Source: Cervus elaphus | Lineage: Eukaryota > Chordata > Mammalia > Artiodactyla > Cervidae | DNA: 64,000 nt | Direction: 5' to 3' | Assembly: GCF_910594005.1 (NCBI RefSeq) | Contig: NC_057847.1 | Span: 22,108,001 to 22,172,000, forward strand | Shown: positions 35,413 through 46,014 of the stretch, piece by piece | How the letters are laid out: every line of letters starts with the position of its first letter | Position numbering within the stretch: position 1 is the first letter of the stretch | The notes under the pieces: generated by a model | Told to the model about the DNA's origin: nothing | Databases searched by the model: none | Seen by the model: the letters and a program-made list of their open reading frames with translations, nothing else | Program-made: the position numbers and the translations under genes

Positions 35413-35768
35413 CAATGTTCTGTGCCACCGAGCTCTTCAAGATAAACATAGGGAAAGTAACTATAATAACTCTTGGATTTATCAGTTTAACTATTTTATT
35501 TTATTTATTTATATTTCACTTTTAAATAAAGAAAACAGGAAGCATAAATATAGAAACAAGACTATAAAAAGTATATAGCCAAAGAACAGAAGACACTAAA
35601 TTATGAGATAATTGTTGCAATCTATAATAAACAACTAAAATAATAAGTCAAAGTTAGAATATTCTACAATCATCTTGACTTAAAAGGAACACCATCCATC
35701 TAATATCCATTTCCAAATATTTATGAACTCCTAACAAATATTGGAACACCTGCTTTTATATGTTTGTG

Positions 35769-35770
<2 letters not shown>

Positions 35771-35805
<35 letters not shown>
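35771..35805 (+). repeat. (CA)17 microsatellite
   Basis: An uninterrupted CA run, 35 bases, likely length-polymorphic. Confidence 0.97.
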
Positions 35806-35807
<2 letters not shown>

Positions 35808-36079
35808 CAACCCAGTATCAAGATTAATGGTAAAAGATGATTACTGTTTCCATTGATGTCAGCAACAAAATAATGATGCTGGCTGTTGTCCTATTGACAC
35901 TGTGTTCTCAGAGTACTAACTTATGAAAAATAAAACTATCCAGGTAAAATGAATGAGAGAATCAAATGAAAATCAACCAGGAAAAAAAAAAAGAGATTTC
36001 ATTTAAGTACCTGGTTACAAAACACACACACACACACCCCCACATGCATCTTCATCTTTAAGTTAAACAAGCCAATCTG

Positions 36080-36450
36080 AAAAGGCTACACACTGTATAA
36101 TTCCATTTACATGACATTTTGGAAAAGGCAAAACTATGGAGACAGAAAAAAGATCACTGGCTGCACGAAGTAGAGCATGGAGGATTTTTCTGGGCAATTA
36201 AACTATTCCGTATGATGTTAGAATGGTCAACATGAAGCACGTTTGTCAAAACTCACAGACTGCACAAGACCAAGAGTGAACCCTACAGTAGACTATGGAC
36301 TTGTCAGGATAGGTCCACTGATTATACTACTCTGGTGTGGGACGCAGATAACGGGTGAGGCTATGTGTTTGTGGGGCATGGGGGAACTCTGTGCTTTCTG
36401 CTCAATTTTGCTGTGAACCTAACTGATATTAAAGAACAGCTTTGAATTTT
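36080..36450 (+). repeat. Old L1 3' end
   Basis: Ordered landmarks: 'ccaagagtgaaccctacag', 'actatggacttgtcagga', 'ctactctggtgtgggacg', 'ctcaattttgctgtgaac'. Confidence 0.75.
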
Positions 36451-36494
36451 AAAATTTATTTTAAAAATTTAAAATATATTTCATTTTTTTTATG

Positions 36495-36621
36495 CCTATC
36501 AAGTTGTGGCACATGAGCTTAGTTGCTCTGAGGCAGGTGGGATCTTTCCAGATCAGGAATGGAACCCATGTCTCCTTCATTGGCAGACAGATTCTTTACC
36601 ACTGAGCTCCCAGGGAAGCCC
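36495..36621 (-). repeat. CHR-type SINE fragment
   Basis: 'gtgggatctttccagatcag', 'attctttaccactgagctc', end 'ccagggaagccc'. Confidence 0.75.
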
Positions 36622-37016
36622 TGGTTAATCTCTGTTAAGCTCTAATATAATAATGTCTTTATTTGAGAAATGTAACTTGAGCTGAGGTATTCTCTACTTG
36701 GGATACATGTCCCTAGATTTAATAATTATATATTCTTTCTAATCTAGTTTTAATTTTGTACTTGGCATGAAATTTATATTCTAGGAACATGGAAAGTTCT
36801 TTCCTCCTATTTTAGGTTTTGTTGAGCTTGGGGCATGATGCATTGAATTGTTCTCAGAACTTCCAAAAATTGTTAATCATAAAGAGATTAGGGAATACTT
36901 CCTTATTCTGAAGAATCAAATTACCTTTTATATTCTTTCCCCAAGCAATCCTTCTTCTTTGGACATCTTCTAATTAGTAAAACAAACAGCCTTTCAGAAA
37001 ATTATCAAAGAGTAAA

Positions 37017-37040
37017 AAAAATATATATATATATATATAA
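37017..37040. repeat. A-run plus (AT)n microsatellite
   Basis: An A-run runs into about ten AT units. Confidence 0.9.
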
Positions 37041-37327
37041 TTTGAGGTTGGAGTCCTAAAAAAAAAGATCACCTACCTCCTTCCCAGTGTTCTCTATCAG
37101 GTCAGGGGAAAATACCCATAAAAATATCAGGCTCTTACCACATGCCAGGCCTGGATGCCAAGCACTTTCCATACATTCTCAGGAACTCTCTTGTTATTCA
37201 CAGTACACAGATGAAAAACGAAGGGCTGAGGAAGTTTATTAAACAGAGTCCTCATGCTGGTTTTTTAATCCATTTGACGTCAAAGCCCATGCAACAAATT
37301 CTTTCATCACTGTTTCCATGTAACCTG

Positions 37328-37548
37328 GGCTTCCCAGGTGATGCCCGTGGTAAAGAACCTGCCTGCCAGTACAGGAGACATAAGAGATGTGGGTTTAATC
37401 CGTGGGTCGGGAAGATACCCTGGAGAAGGGCATGGCAACCCACTCTGGTATTGCTGCCTGGAGAATCCCAAGGACAGAGGAGCCTGGGGGGCTATGGCCC
37501 ATTGGGTCCCAAAGAGTTGGACACAGCTGTTCACACAGACACGAGCAG
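37328..37548 (+). repeat. Bov-tA SINE
   Basis: Carries the extra 'acataagagatg' segment in the head/body join, shared with the copy at 42049, so the two are likely from the same subfamily. Confidence 0.92.
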
Positions 37549-37802
37549 CAAATCAGCCTGGTGGTACTGTCGATGACATACAGTACACATTTACAGAGGT
37601 TCTTAGCCTGGGTTCATTAAAGGTTTAGTGTGTTCTTTAAACCCCAGGAACGATCTGAAAAATGTTGGCTATATGTGCATTTTATATTACTCAGGAGATA
37701 TTCAATAGTTTGCAGCAGATTAACAAACAGCTAAAATAGTACGTCCTTGGGGGTTCATATTTCTAAAAGCGTTGTTATTAGTACAGGTTTAAAAAAAAAC
37801 AT

Positions 37803-38180
37803 GGGGCACTTCCCTGGTGGTCCTGTGGTTAAGAATCTGCCTGCTAATGCAGGGGACTTGGGTAGATCCCTGGTCAGGGAGAATTCCACATGTCCAGGAG
37901 CAAATAAGTCCATGTGCCATAACTACTATGTGCCTATACTATATGTGCTTATACTCTAGAACCCTCGAATTGCAACTACTGAGCTGCGTGAGGCAGCTAT
38001 TGAAGTCCAAGTGCCTAGAGGCTGTGCTCGACAACAAGAGAAGGTACTGCAATGAGAAGCTCATGCACTGCAACTAGAGAGGAGGCCCCACTCTCTGCAA
38101 CTAGAGAAAGAGTCTGTGCACAAAAATGAAGACCCAGCATGGCCAAAAAGATAAATAAATAAATAATTTTAAAAAACATG
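37803..38180 (+). repeat. CHR-1-type SINE with target duplication
   Basis: Head 'cacttccctggtggtcctg', 'cgacaacaagagaaggta', AATA tail. Flanked by near-identical aaaaaacatgg copies (about 37793-37803 and 38170-38180). Confidence 0.88.
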
Positions 38181-38190
38181 GCACAAAAGG

Positions 38191-38230
38191 TGTACAACAT
38201 ATTTAATAAATATGTACAACATATTTAATA
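38191..38230. repeat. Tandem duplication of an 18-base unit
   Basis: tgtacaacatatttaata occurs at 38191-38208 and 38213-38230, with AATA between. Confidence 0.85.
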
Positions 38231-38734
38231 TAATGAGATTACAAGACATTTGAGTCTGATGGGAGCATATGCCATGGACATTCCTGACAAGGCCACTTTG
38301 ATACCATCACTTGATAATTTTATCAGTGCTAATTTTTCAAGAATTTTGCCAGCCACTTTTTCCTTCATTATTTGGTTTCTGACCCTTGCTAATCTGTTTT
38401 GAGAGGAAGCTTGGTAGTGTCATAATTTGTATTTTAATGGAAAAAATAATACTATGAAATGTTTCCCATGACAGCTAATAGGTACTGAGTGATGGCTTTT
38501 TGGCAATAACAGGAAGCATCAAATATTCTTGCCTCTGCTTTGTGACCTTGAATCATGACTCACAAATCCATGTCGAGCGTGGGTAAACTCTTACTGAGGC
38601 ACCAGGTGACATGAGCGCTCTGCTCATGTCCCGTTCTCTAGAGCAATTTCCTGTCAAAACAAGTTTTGTACTGAGTTGAGGTACACTAAAGAACTGGCTA
38701 AAGCAAACAAAATGACTTAGGTTAAAAATGTTCC

Positions 38735-39007
38735 TGAATGAACTCTGGTGCATTGCTACTGGGAAGGTAGAATTGGTGCAACTGCTATTGAATGTGGTAT
38801 GGTGGTTCCCCAGAAAATTAAAAATAGAATTACCGTAAGACTCAATAATTCCAATTCAGGGTTATCTGCCCAAAAGAACTGAGAGCAGCAATTTGAATAG
38901 AGATATGTATTCCCATATTCGTAACATCATTATTCATAATAGCCAGAAGCTAGAAGCAATTCAAGAGTTCATCAATAAACAGATAAACAAAATGTGGTAT
39001 ATTCATA
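38735..39007 (+). repeat. Old L1 (L1M-type) fragment
   Basis: 'aattccaattcagggtta', 'ttattcataatagccaga', 'catcaataaacagataaac', 'aaaatgtggtatattcat'. It ends abruptly where a Tigger end begins. Confidence 0.75.
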
Positions 39008-39151
39008 CAGGCGTAACTCAGAGATACTGCAGGATCAGTTCTAGACCATGGCAGTACAGCGAGTCACATGAATCTTTGGTTTCCCAGTGTATATAAAAAT
39101 TATGTTTACATTATACTCTAGTCTATCAAGTGTGCAATAGCGTGGTGTCTT
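39008..39151. mobile_element. Tigger-type DNA transposon end
   Basis: Begins with the Tigger terminus 'caggcgtaactcagagat' right after TA, then 'gttctagaccatggcagt', 'gtttcccagtgtatataaa', 'caagtgtgcaatagcg'. Only one end remains. Inserted in the L1 at 38735-39007. Confidence 0.75.
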
Positions 39152-39480
39152 GGGCTTCCCTATTAGCTCAGCCAGTAAAGAATCCGCCTGCAATGCAGGA
39201 GACCCTGGTTTGATTCCTGGGTTGGGAAGATCCCCTGGAGAAGGGACAGGCTACCCACTCCAGTATTCTCGGGCTTCCCTGGTGGCTCAGATGGTAAAGA
39301 CCTGACAGCAATGTGGGAGACCTGGGTTCAATCCCTGGGTTGGGAAGATCCCCTGGAGGAGGGCATGGCAACTCACTCCAGTATTCTTGCCTGGAGAATC
39401 TCATGGACAGAGGAGTCTGACAGGCTATCGTCTATAAGGTCACAGAGAGCTGGACACAACTGAGGCAACTTAGCATACAT
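39152..39480 (+). repeat. Two abutting Bov-tA SINEs, first truncated
   Basis: First copy 39152-39269 stops at 'cactccagtattct'; a second full copy starts at once with 'gggcttccctggtggctcag' and ends 'aactgaggcaacttagca'. Confidence 0.9.
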
Positions 39481-39544
39481 GCACAGAAGAAAATATCAAC
39501 TATAATTAATAGTATGCAGGCATTAATTTTATATTATTTTGTGC

Positions 39545-39715
39545 TCAGGTTTCATTTTCTTTATAAAATCTTTCCTAATCTGCTAGAGGAAATTGTCACT
39601 TCAATCTGTATTAGAATATCTCTATACATATGCACATATATTGAACATACACTGCCTGTGTTTATTTGCATTGGTCCTGCACAATCTTTGAGGGTGAGGA
39701 CTATGTCACTTTCAA
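39545..39715 (+). repeat. L2 LINE fragment (probable)
   Basis: 'ataaaatctttcctaatctg' and 'tttgagggtgaggactatg' have the L2 3' order. Confidence 0.4.
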
Positions 39716-39724
39716 CATGATAGT

Positions 39725-40715
39725 CTGATGTCACGGGTCACAAAATCCACTCAGATTGTTTACTGGGCTTATCATTCTATAGTTAAGACTTAAAGCCTCC
39801 ATTCTACACATTAAGTACAGTTGACTATGCACAGTCTGTCTGAAGATAACTACCCTCACATCAGTTATTTGATTTTATTATATTTGCCCAAAGATAATTC
39901 AAAATAACCCAAGTGATTTGCAGACTGGAGTTCCCTATCTGTTCAGCAGTCAGCCAGAGAGAAAAACTGTACAAAGTTCAACATTCCCAAGAGAAAACCT
40001 CCTGGTTATCCTAAAACAAGACCCACCAGGTTGCTCCAGAGGCCTGGAGCACTAGTAAGCTCTATTCTCCAGGTGCAGAGTTGTACATTAGAAATAAGGA
40101 TGGAGGCAGCAGTGTAATTCTTTCAAAGCACTGCCTGATAGGTTAGGTTGGGTACACAATTACTCTACCTGCCACCTACCTAATTTACTACCCATTATCT
40201 TCCCAATAACAGGTATTTCAGAAGGCTTCAGCAGCATTTTTAAAAACTGTTACCCCTCCAGAATACCACTGCTTATGCAGACCTTTACCCATATCTCAGA
40301 GTGCCTATAATTAAATTTTCCTTGCGCTGGGCATTCAGCATGAATTTTGGTTTCAATTACTGCTCATTCATTGTTACAAGAGGGAAGAAACAGCTGGCAA
40401 TAACCAAAGATCTACTGCCAGGCCTAGCTTCTTCCGCCTTGTGAAGGCAATTCCCTGGAGGGTCGCAATCTCTGCACACATCTAGTGGTTACTGGAGCAG
40501 GCTTACATGCGCTCAGGAGCCAAAGGCATACGCTTCTCCCCACTCAGCCTCCAGAGACATAACTCCTGGAAACCGGGTTCAGCCGTGGTGGGAGTATGGA
40601 CGCCACACAAATCAGTGCCTTTTTATTTTTTTTTTTTGAGAGCTGAGTTTTAAACATTTATCAGTACACCATGGCCCATATTGAGTGGCACTTTTTCCTT
40701 TTATGTTTACACTAA
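39725..40715. other. Unrecognised intronic stretch
   Basis: No repeat, exon or ORF supported; short T-run at 40627-40637. Confidence 0.4.
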
Positions 40716-40724
40716 AAAAAATCT

Positions 40725-40912
40725 CATTGATTGCCTGGGCTAGAGATGAATCCCAACTCTGCCAGTTCCAAGCTATGAAACCTCAGACAATTTACTTAGT
40801 TTCTCTGTGCCTCAGTTTCTCCATCTATAAAACACAGATAATAACATCATACTTCACAGAATTGTGAGAAGTAAATGCAATAGTCTATGCGAAATGCTTA
40901 GTACTATTATAC
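40725..40912 (+). repeat. MIR SINE
   Basis: 'gtgcctcagtttctccat', 'ataaaacacagataataaca', 'gaattgtgagaagtaaatg'. Confidence 0.85.
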
Positions 40913-41944
40913 TACATCCTCTTCTGACCCACCTTCCAGAAGACTCTGTGAGGGGAAACAGACGTGAGGACACACTATGTATCCAAGAGACCTTTGCCTT
41001 CCTCCAAGAGCAGGTTGTTCAGGACACTTCAGTCTCAAGACTTCCCATTTTGAGACTGATCTGACCTATGACGCTATTTTATTAAGAGTCTTGATGTAAA
41101 AGCTTTGCCAATTTTCCATCAAAGGATAAAAAGTATTTGGAAGAAAAAGGCTAAATTAATTTAAAAATTCACAAAATAGAAAACAACATACCACTGTATG
41201 TCTTTAAATGGATTTTCCAGCCTATTCTTACTAAAAATAAGCTTACAAATAAATACAAGAGAACAATCAAATAATGTACTTATTAAGATTATTTTTTTAA
41301 AAAAAGATTATTTTAGTGTCAAAAACACTTGAGATACTGATATGAAGTAAAGGAATGGGGTCCTGATAGTGTCAAATTCATGCTGTATTATAAATAACAA
41401 AGAAATGGATAAAAAAATACCTGACTTTGAACTTTCCTTTTTCATCAGATCCCGTGATCTTACATCTCAGGGTCTTTGCTTCCTCTGCACAGGGAAGATA
41501 CTTCTGTGCCCAATTTACATTGTGAGATTTTATGAGAATCGAGAAAGTAAGAATTACTTTAAAATACACATACACATCTTATCAGATTGAACACAGGATT
41601 TTTTTCACTTCAAAATACCACTGAAAAGAACAGTAAAGGGACTTTTTTCCTTAAAGTAAAATTTCGTTAAGACTGATGAGGGCAAAATTTGGGGGCTGGA
41701 AAACAGATAAAAGTGGAAAAATTGTATCTGAGTCATTAGTGAATCCAGTTGAAAAAACATTGACTGGAAGTTTAAGGAATTCAAAAAAAGGCCTAAAATG
41801 TCACTTGGTATTGAATTGTGATGAAGAAAGGCTACTGTTCCACCAGATTTCAAGTATGGGAAATGCCAGTGCTATCCACAATACAGAATTTTGAAAGGTG
41901 GTGTCAGGAACATGGCACCTGGGAACTTATTACAAATTCAAAGT

Positions 41945-42048
41945 CTTTTTTTTTTTTTTTAATTGACGTACAATTGGCTTACAATATTGCATCAGCTTCA
42001 GATATACAGCATAGCAATTCAGTACTTTTACAGATTATATTCCATTAT
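41945..42048 (-). repeat. L1 LINE 3' end, part 1
   Basis: Poly(T) then 'aattgacgtacaattggctt' and 'tattgcatcagcttcagata', the artiodactyl L1 3' terminus in reverse. Interrupted by a Bov-tA. Confidence 0.8.
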
Positions 42049-42272
42049 GGGCTTCCCTGGTGGTGCTAGTGGTAAAGAACCTGCCTGCCAATGCAGGAGA
42101 CATAAGAGATGCAGGTCTGATCCCTGGGTTGGGAAGATCCCCTGGAGAAGGGCATGGCAATCCACTCTGGTTTTCCTGTCTGGAGAATCCCAAGGACAGA
42201 GGAGCCTGGTGGGCTACAGTCCACATGGTCGACAGAGTCGAACATGACTGAAGTGACTTGCACAGCACACAT
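42049..42272 (+). repeat. Bov-tA SINE inserted in L1
   Basis: Head 'gggcttccctggtggtgcta', 'acataagagatgcaggtc', end 'tgactgaagtgacttgca'. It splits the reversed L1 at its 'ttccattatgg' point. Confidence 0.92.
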
Positions 42273-42830
42273 AGGTTATTACAAGATAATGGATATAATT
42301 CTCTATTCTATGTAGTAAATCCATGTTGCTTATCTATTCTATATATAGTAATTTGTATCTGTTAACCCTATAGCCCTGGTTTGTCCCTCCCCCTCTTCCC
42401 TCTCCCTTTGGGTAACCCAAGTTTGTTTTCCAATCTGTGAGTCTGCTTCGGTCCCATACATGCATTTGTTTGTATTACTCTTTAGACTCCACATAGAAGT
42501 GATATCTAATAGTATTGGTCTGTCTGTATGACTTAACTTCACCAAGCATAATATTCTCTAGGTCCGTCCATGTTGCTACAAATGGCAATATTTCATTAAT
42601 TATGGCTGAGTAATATTCCAGTAGATACATGTGCATGCGCACACACACGTGCACACACACACACACGCATGTGCACACACACACACACACATTCTTCTTA
42701 ATCCACCTGTCTGTTGATGGGCACTTGGGTTGCTTCCGTGCCTTGGTTAATTCTATGTGTTGGAGCGCATGTCTCAATTTAGTGTTTTTGGTTTTTTCCA
42801 GACACCCAGGAATAGAATTTTCAAATAAAA
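42273..42830 (-). pseudogene. L1 LINE 3' region, part 2, decayed ORF2 C-terminus
   Basis: The minus strand reads the L1 reverse-transcriptase C-terminal landmark LLEYYSAIINEILPF followed by ATWTDLENIMLGEV, then the 3' UTR toward the poly(T) at 41945. The reading frame is interrupted by a CA/GT microsatellite that translates as Val-Cys repeats, so the 162-codon frame at 42475-42963 is not a gene. Confidence 0.8.
42637..42692. repeat. Compound CA microsatellite
   Basis: Three CA blocks separated by cgtg and gcatgtg, inside the L1 copy. Confidence 0.9.
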
Positions 42831-43344
42831 TTCTAATGAACTTTTCAATGAAATTCATCCATACCAATGAATCAAATACTCTGAGGCTCAAGACTCTGTG
42901 TTTTAACAAACCTGTAACTATGCAGCAGGTGTAGATGATTACCAACGGGGCCCTGCTCTTCACAGGGCATAATTATATGGCATTAGACACAGATTCACTC
43001 CCAAGGTAAAGACCTAAAGCCTCAAAAATGAAGGGATTTTAAAGATTTTTCCTGCAAAGTTTAAAAAAATAATAATAATTTTAAATGATAACTAAAGTAT
43101 ATGTATTTTAGTATTTCTAGAAATGGACTTTATGTTACAGAACTATTTCTGAAAACTTTAGAAAGCTCATGGAAAAATTTTACTACAATACAGTACCTCC
43201 ATTTATGAATAAAAAAGAAAATAAAGCAAAAAGCTCTATCAGGAACCAACATGACTTTGTTGTCTACCAATCCTTGGGATTGCAAAATTTCTTGGATTCC
43301 AGATTCAGAAACAGAAAGACATAACCCAGTCACTGCCATTGACT

Positions 43345-43428
43345 AGAATGGAGGTCAGTAAACTTTTTATGTAAGGGTCTGGCATATATATGACGTTATT
43401 GCAGCTTTTCAGCACTACCATTGTTCAG
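43345..43428. mobile_element. hAT-type non-autonomous DNA transposon, left part
   Basis: 'ggaggtcagtaaactttttat' (TIR-like GGTCAGTAAACT) and 'aagggtctggcatat'. It continues at 44244 after an inserted Tigger. Confidence 0.65.
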
Positions 43429-44243
43429 CAGTTCCCCCTTATGCATGGTTTTGATTTCTGATATTTCAGTTATCTATGGTCAACCATGATCTGAAAATGT
43501 TAAATGGAAAATTTCAGAAATAATTCATTTACCTTAAACTGCATGCCGTTCTGAGCAGTGTGATAAAATCTCCTGCCATCCTGCTCTGTCCTGCCCAGGT
43601 CATGAATCATGTCTGTGTCGAGCATATCCCACCTATGAATCCCTTAGTAGCTGTCTGGGTTATCAGATCATTGGCTGCAGTATCACAGTGTTTGTGTTCA
43701 AGTAACCCTTACTTGACTTAATAATGGCCCCAAAATGCAAGAGTAGTGATGCTGGCAATTCAGATCTGCCAAAGAGAAGCCATAAAGTTAGTCTTGCCTT
43801 TAAGTGAAAAGGTGAAAGTTCTTAACTCAATAAGTAAAGAAATAAATTGTATGTGGAGGTTGATAAGATCTACAGTAAGCATGAATCTTCTATCTGTGAA
43901 ATTGTAAAGAACAAAAAAGAAATTTGTACTAGTTTTGCTATCATACCTCAAACTGCAAACGTTAGGGCCACAGTGCGTAAGTGCTTAGTTAAGATGGAAA
44001 AGGCATTACATTTGCATAATATGTTGAAAGAGACCACATTCACATAACTTTTATTACAGTATACTGTAATAATTGTATTATTTTATTATTATTAATCTCT
44101 TACTGTGCCTAACCAGAAGTAAAACTTCATCACAGGTATGTATAATTAGGAAAAAACAGTATATAGTGGGTTCAGCCCTATCCAGTTTTGAGCATCCACT
44201 GGGAGTCTTGGAATCTCTCTCTCATGGATAAAGGGGGATTATA
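43429..44243 (+). mobile_element. Tigger-type DNA transposon, internally deleted
   Basis: Left end 'cagttcccccttatgcatgg' and right end (read in reverse) 'tataatccccctttatccat' form terminal inverted repeats. The inside holds the start of a decayed pogo-like transposase. It sits inside the hAT element whose halves flank it. Confidence 0.75.
43724..44047 (+). pseudogene. Fossil Tigger (pogo-like) transposase N-terminus
   Basis: An ATG at 43724 starts MAPKCKSSDAGNSDLPKRS, close to the known Tigger start. Frameshifts around 43790 and 43850 follow, and 43847-44047 reads VDKIYSKHESSICEIVKN, then FAIIPQTANV and CLVKMEKAL in the expected order of the CENP-B-like helix-turn-helix region. The remaining transposase, including the DDE catalytic domain, is deleted. 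It is a pseudogene. Confidence 0.75.
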
Positions 44244-44362
44244 GTAGTGGGAAAGGAGCCATAGACAATATGGACCTGAATAAGCACAGCTTGTTCCAAT
44301 AAAACTTTATTTACAAAGCAAGACTGCAAGCTTGTGGGCTATAATCTGCTGACTCCTGAACC
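44244..44362. mobile_element. hAT-type non-autonomous DNA transposon, right part
   Basis: 'gaaaggagccatagacaata', 'tgttccaataaaactttatt' and the end 'tctgctgactcctg' complete the element started at 43345. A sister copy lies at 57224-57461. Confidence 0.7.
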
Positions 44363-44436
44363 AGATTTTGAATGATTAGGAAGCATTCTTGGGACTGGAT
44401 ACTAAAGAGTACTTTCTAAGATTATAGATTACCATA

Positions 44437-44668
44437 GAGTTTCCCATGGCAGGCCTGTTAATCTGTACTAAAGAACCCACCTGCCAATGTAGGAGATGCA
44501 AGAGACACATATTCAATCCATGGATTGGAAAGATCCCCTGGAGTAGGAAATGGCACCCAACTCCAGTATTCTTGCCTAGAGGATCTCAAGGACAGAGGAG
44601 CCTGGTGGGCTACACAGTCCATGGGCCACAAAGAGTTGGACACGACTGAGTGACTGAACACACACACA
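44437..44668 (+). repeat. Bov-tA SINE
   Basis: A diverged head, 'actccagtattcttgcctag', end 'acacgactgagtgactga' with a CA tail. Confidence 0.9.
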
Positions 44669-44747
44669 GTTGGCAAAGTTATTTATAAAGAAGATATTGA
44701 ATTTACTAGCTTCTTGCCAACTTCAGATTTTTCTGTTTCCTCTAACA

Positions 44748-44960
44748 TGTGAAAGTGTTAGTAGCTCAGTCGTGTCCGACTCTTTGTGACCCCACGGATT
44801 GTACCTGCCAGGTTTCTCTGTCCATGGAATTCTCCAGGGAAGAATAGTGGACTGGGTAGCCGTTCCCTTCTCCAGGGTATCTTCCCGACCTGTTGATTGA
44901 ACCTGGGTCTCCTGCATTGCTGGAAGATTCCTTACCATCTGAGTTACCAGGAATGCCACC
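44748..44960 (-). repeat. Bov-tA SINE
   Basis: 'gctcagtcgtgtccgactc' to 'gagttaccaggaatgcc'; opposite orientation to the copy 80 bases to its left. Confidence 0.92.
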
Positions 44961-44964
44961 AACA

Positions 44965-45740
44965 TGTGAAAAAAAAGGTACTTTATGCTTAGAAATACAT
45001 GAATTGAAAAACACTAATAAAGTCTAGAGAAGATTGCTTTGATCAGAGGAAACTTTTACTTCTGATGCCAGTTTTATTAAAAGCCACATGTGAAAAAGAT
45101 TTGCTAGTCTCTACCTGAAGGATAACATCCTAAGTAGTCGAAGAATATTTTAAGAAAATGAATAAATTTTGTAACAAAAGGAAAAATGTAAACTAACTCT
45201 ATTTGCAAGGTTTGTTAAGTTTATAAAATTTAGGAAGGTAAAAAGAAACATGAAAAGGGGCAAAATGAGTTTAGCTCAAAAATGAGTGATAAGACAAAAG
45301 ACTATAAAGGGCATTCAAGTAACAAATTCTCAGCACCCACCAATCTCCTTGCAGACCCCTCCTCTATAGTCTGGATTCCTCATCTTTGCCACACTATACT
45401 TGATTTACTATAAATTTTGGTATTTCTTCACCAGTTTTTCCTTTTAAATGTTTTATTCTAGAATAATTTTAGATTTTTAGAAAAGTTACAAATACACTAC
45501 AGAGTTCCCCAAATCCAGGACTTCCTCCAGTTTTCAGAAGCTGACAAAACAAGAGATCTTCATTTAAAAGTTCAGTTCAACAATTTACAGTGTCAGCTGA
45601 AAAAAAAATTAAACATTTGAAAATAAATCCAAATGCCCAATGTGTAGTTATTGTTTAAATAAGTTGGATAGTACTTTCAAATTTAGTTTTCTTTTTTTTT
45701 TTTTTCCCCGTTAGTTTTCTTAATACGAAAATTTAGTTGG
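44965..45740. other. Intronic stretch, mostly unrecognised
   Basis: 45440-45540 resembles an old LINE 3' fragment ('acagagttccccaaatcc'). 45683-45721 holds a poly(T) insertion (see findings). Confidence 0.4.
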
Positions 45741-45744
45741 CAAA

Positions 45745-46010
45745 CCACCCTTCAGTTCTCAGCTTCTGTCACCTCAAATAGGCACACGCCGTGTCACTTT
45801 TCTGCATGATACTCTTTTCATCTCCTTCACAGCACTGATCTCACTCAATAGTTACCTTATGTGTTTACTGGCTTTTTGTCTATCCCCAGAGACTTCACCT
45901 GTTGTTTCCTGCTGCTGCTTGTTATAACCTCTGCACTTAGCACAGTGCCTGTGCACGCTGAGTGGAGACACTCAGCAGATTTTGCTGGATGAATAAATGA
46001 GCAAACACTA
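45745..46010 (+). repeat. L2 LINE 3' end
   Basis: 'ctcactcaatagttacctta', 'cttagcacagtgcctgtgc' and 'ctggatgaataaatgagc' match the L2 tail order. Confidence 0.6.
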
Positions 46011-46014
46011 GATA

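Noticed and set aside
37142..37628. Overlapping frames of 72-144 codons
   Set aside because: They cover a Bov-tA SINE; the same peptides recur at other Bov-tA copies such as 42049.
42475..42963. 162-codon minus-strand frame, the longest in the window
   Set aside because: It is L1 ORF2 C-terminal debris plus a CA microsatellite read as Val-Cys repeats and unrelated flank.
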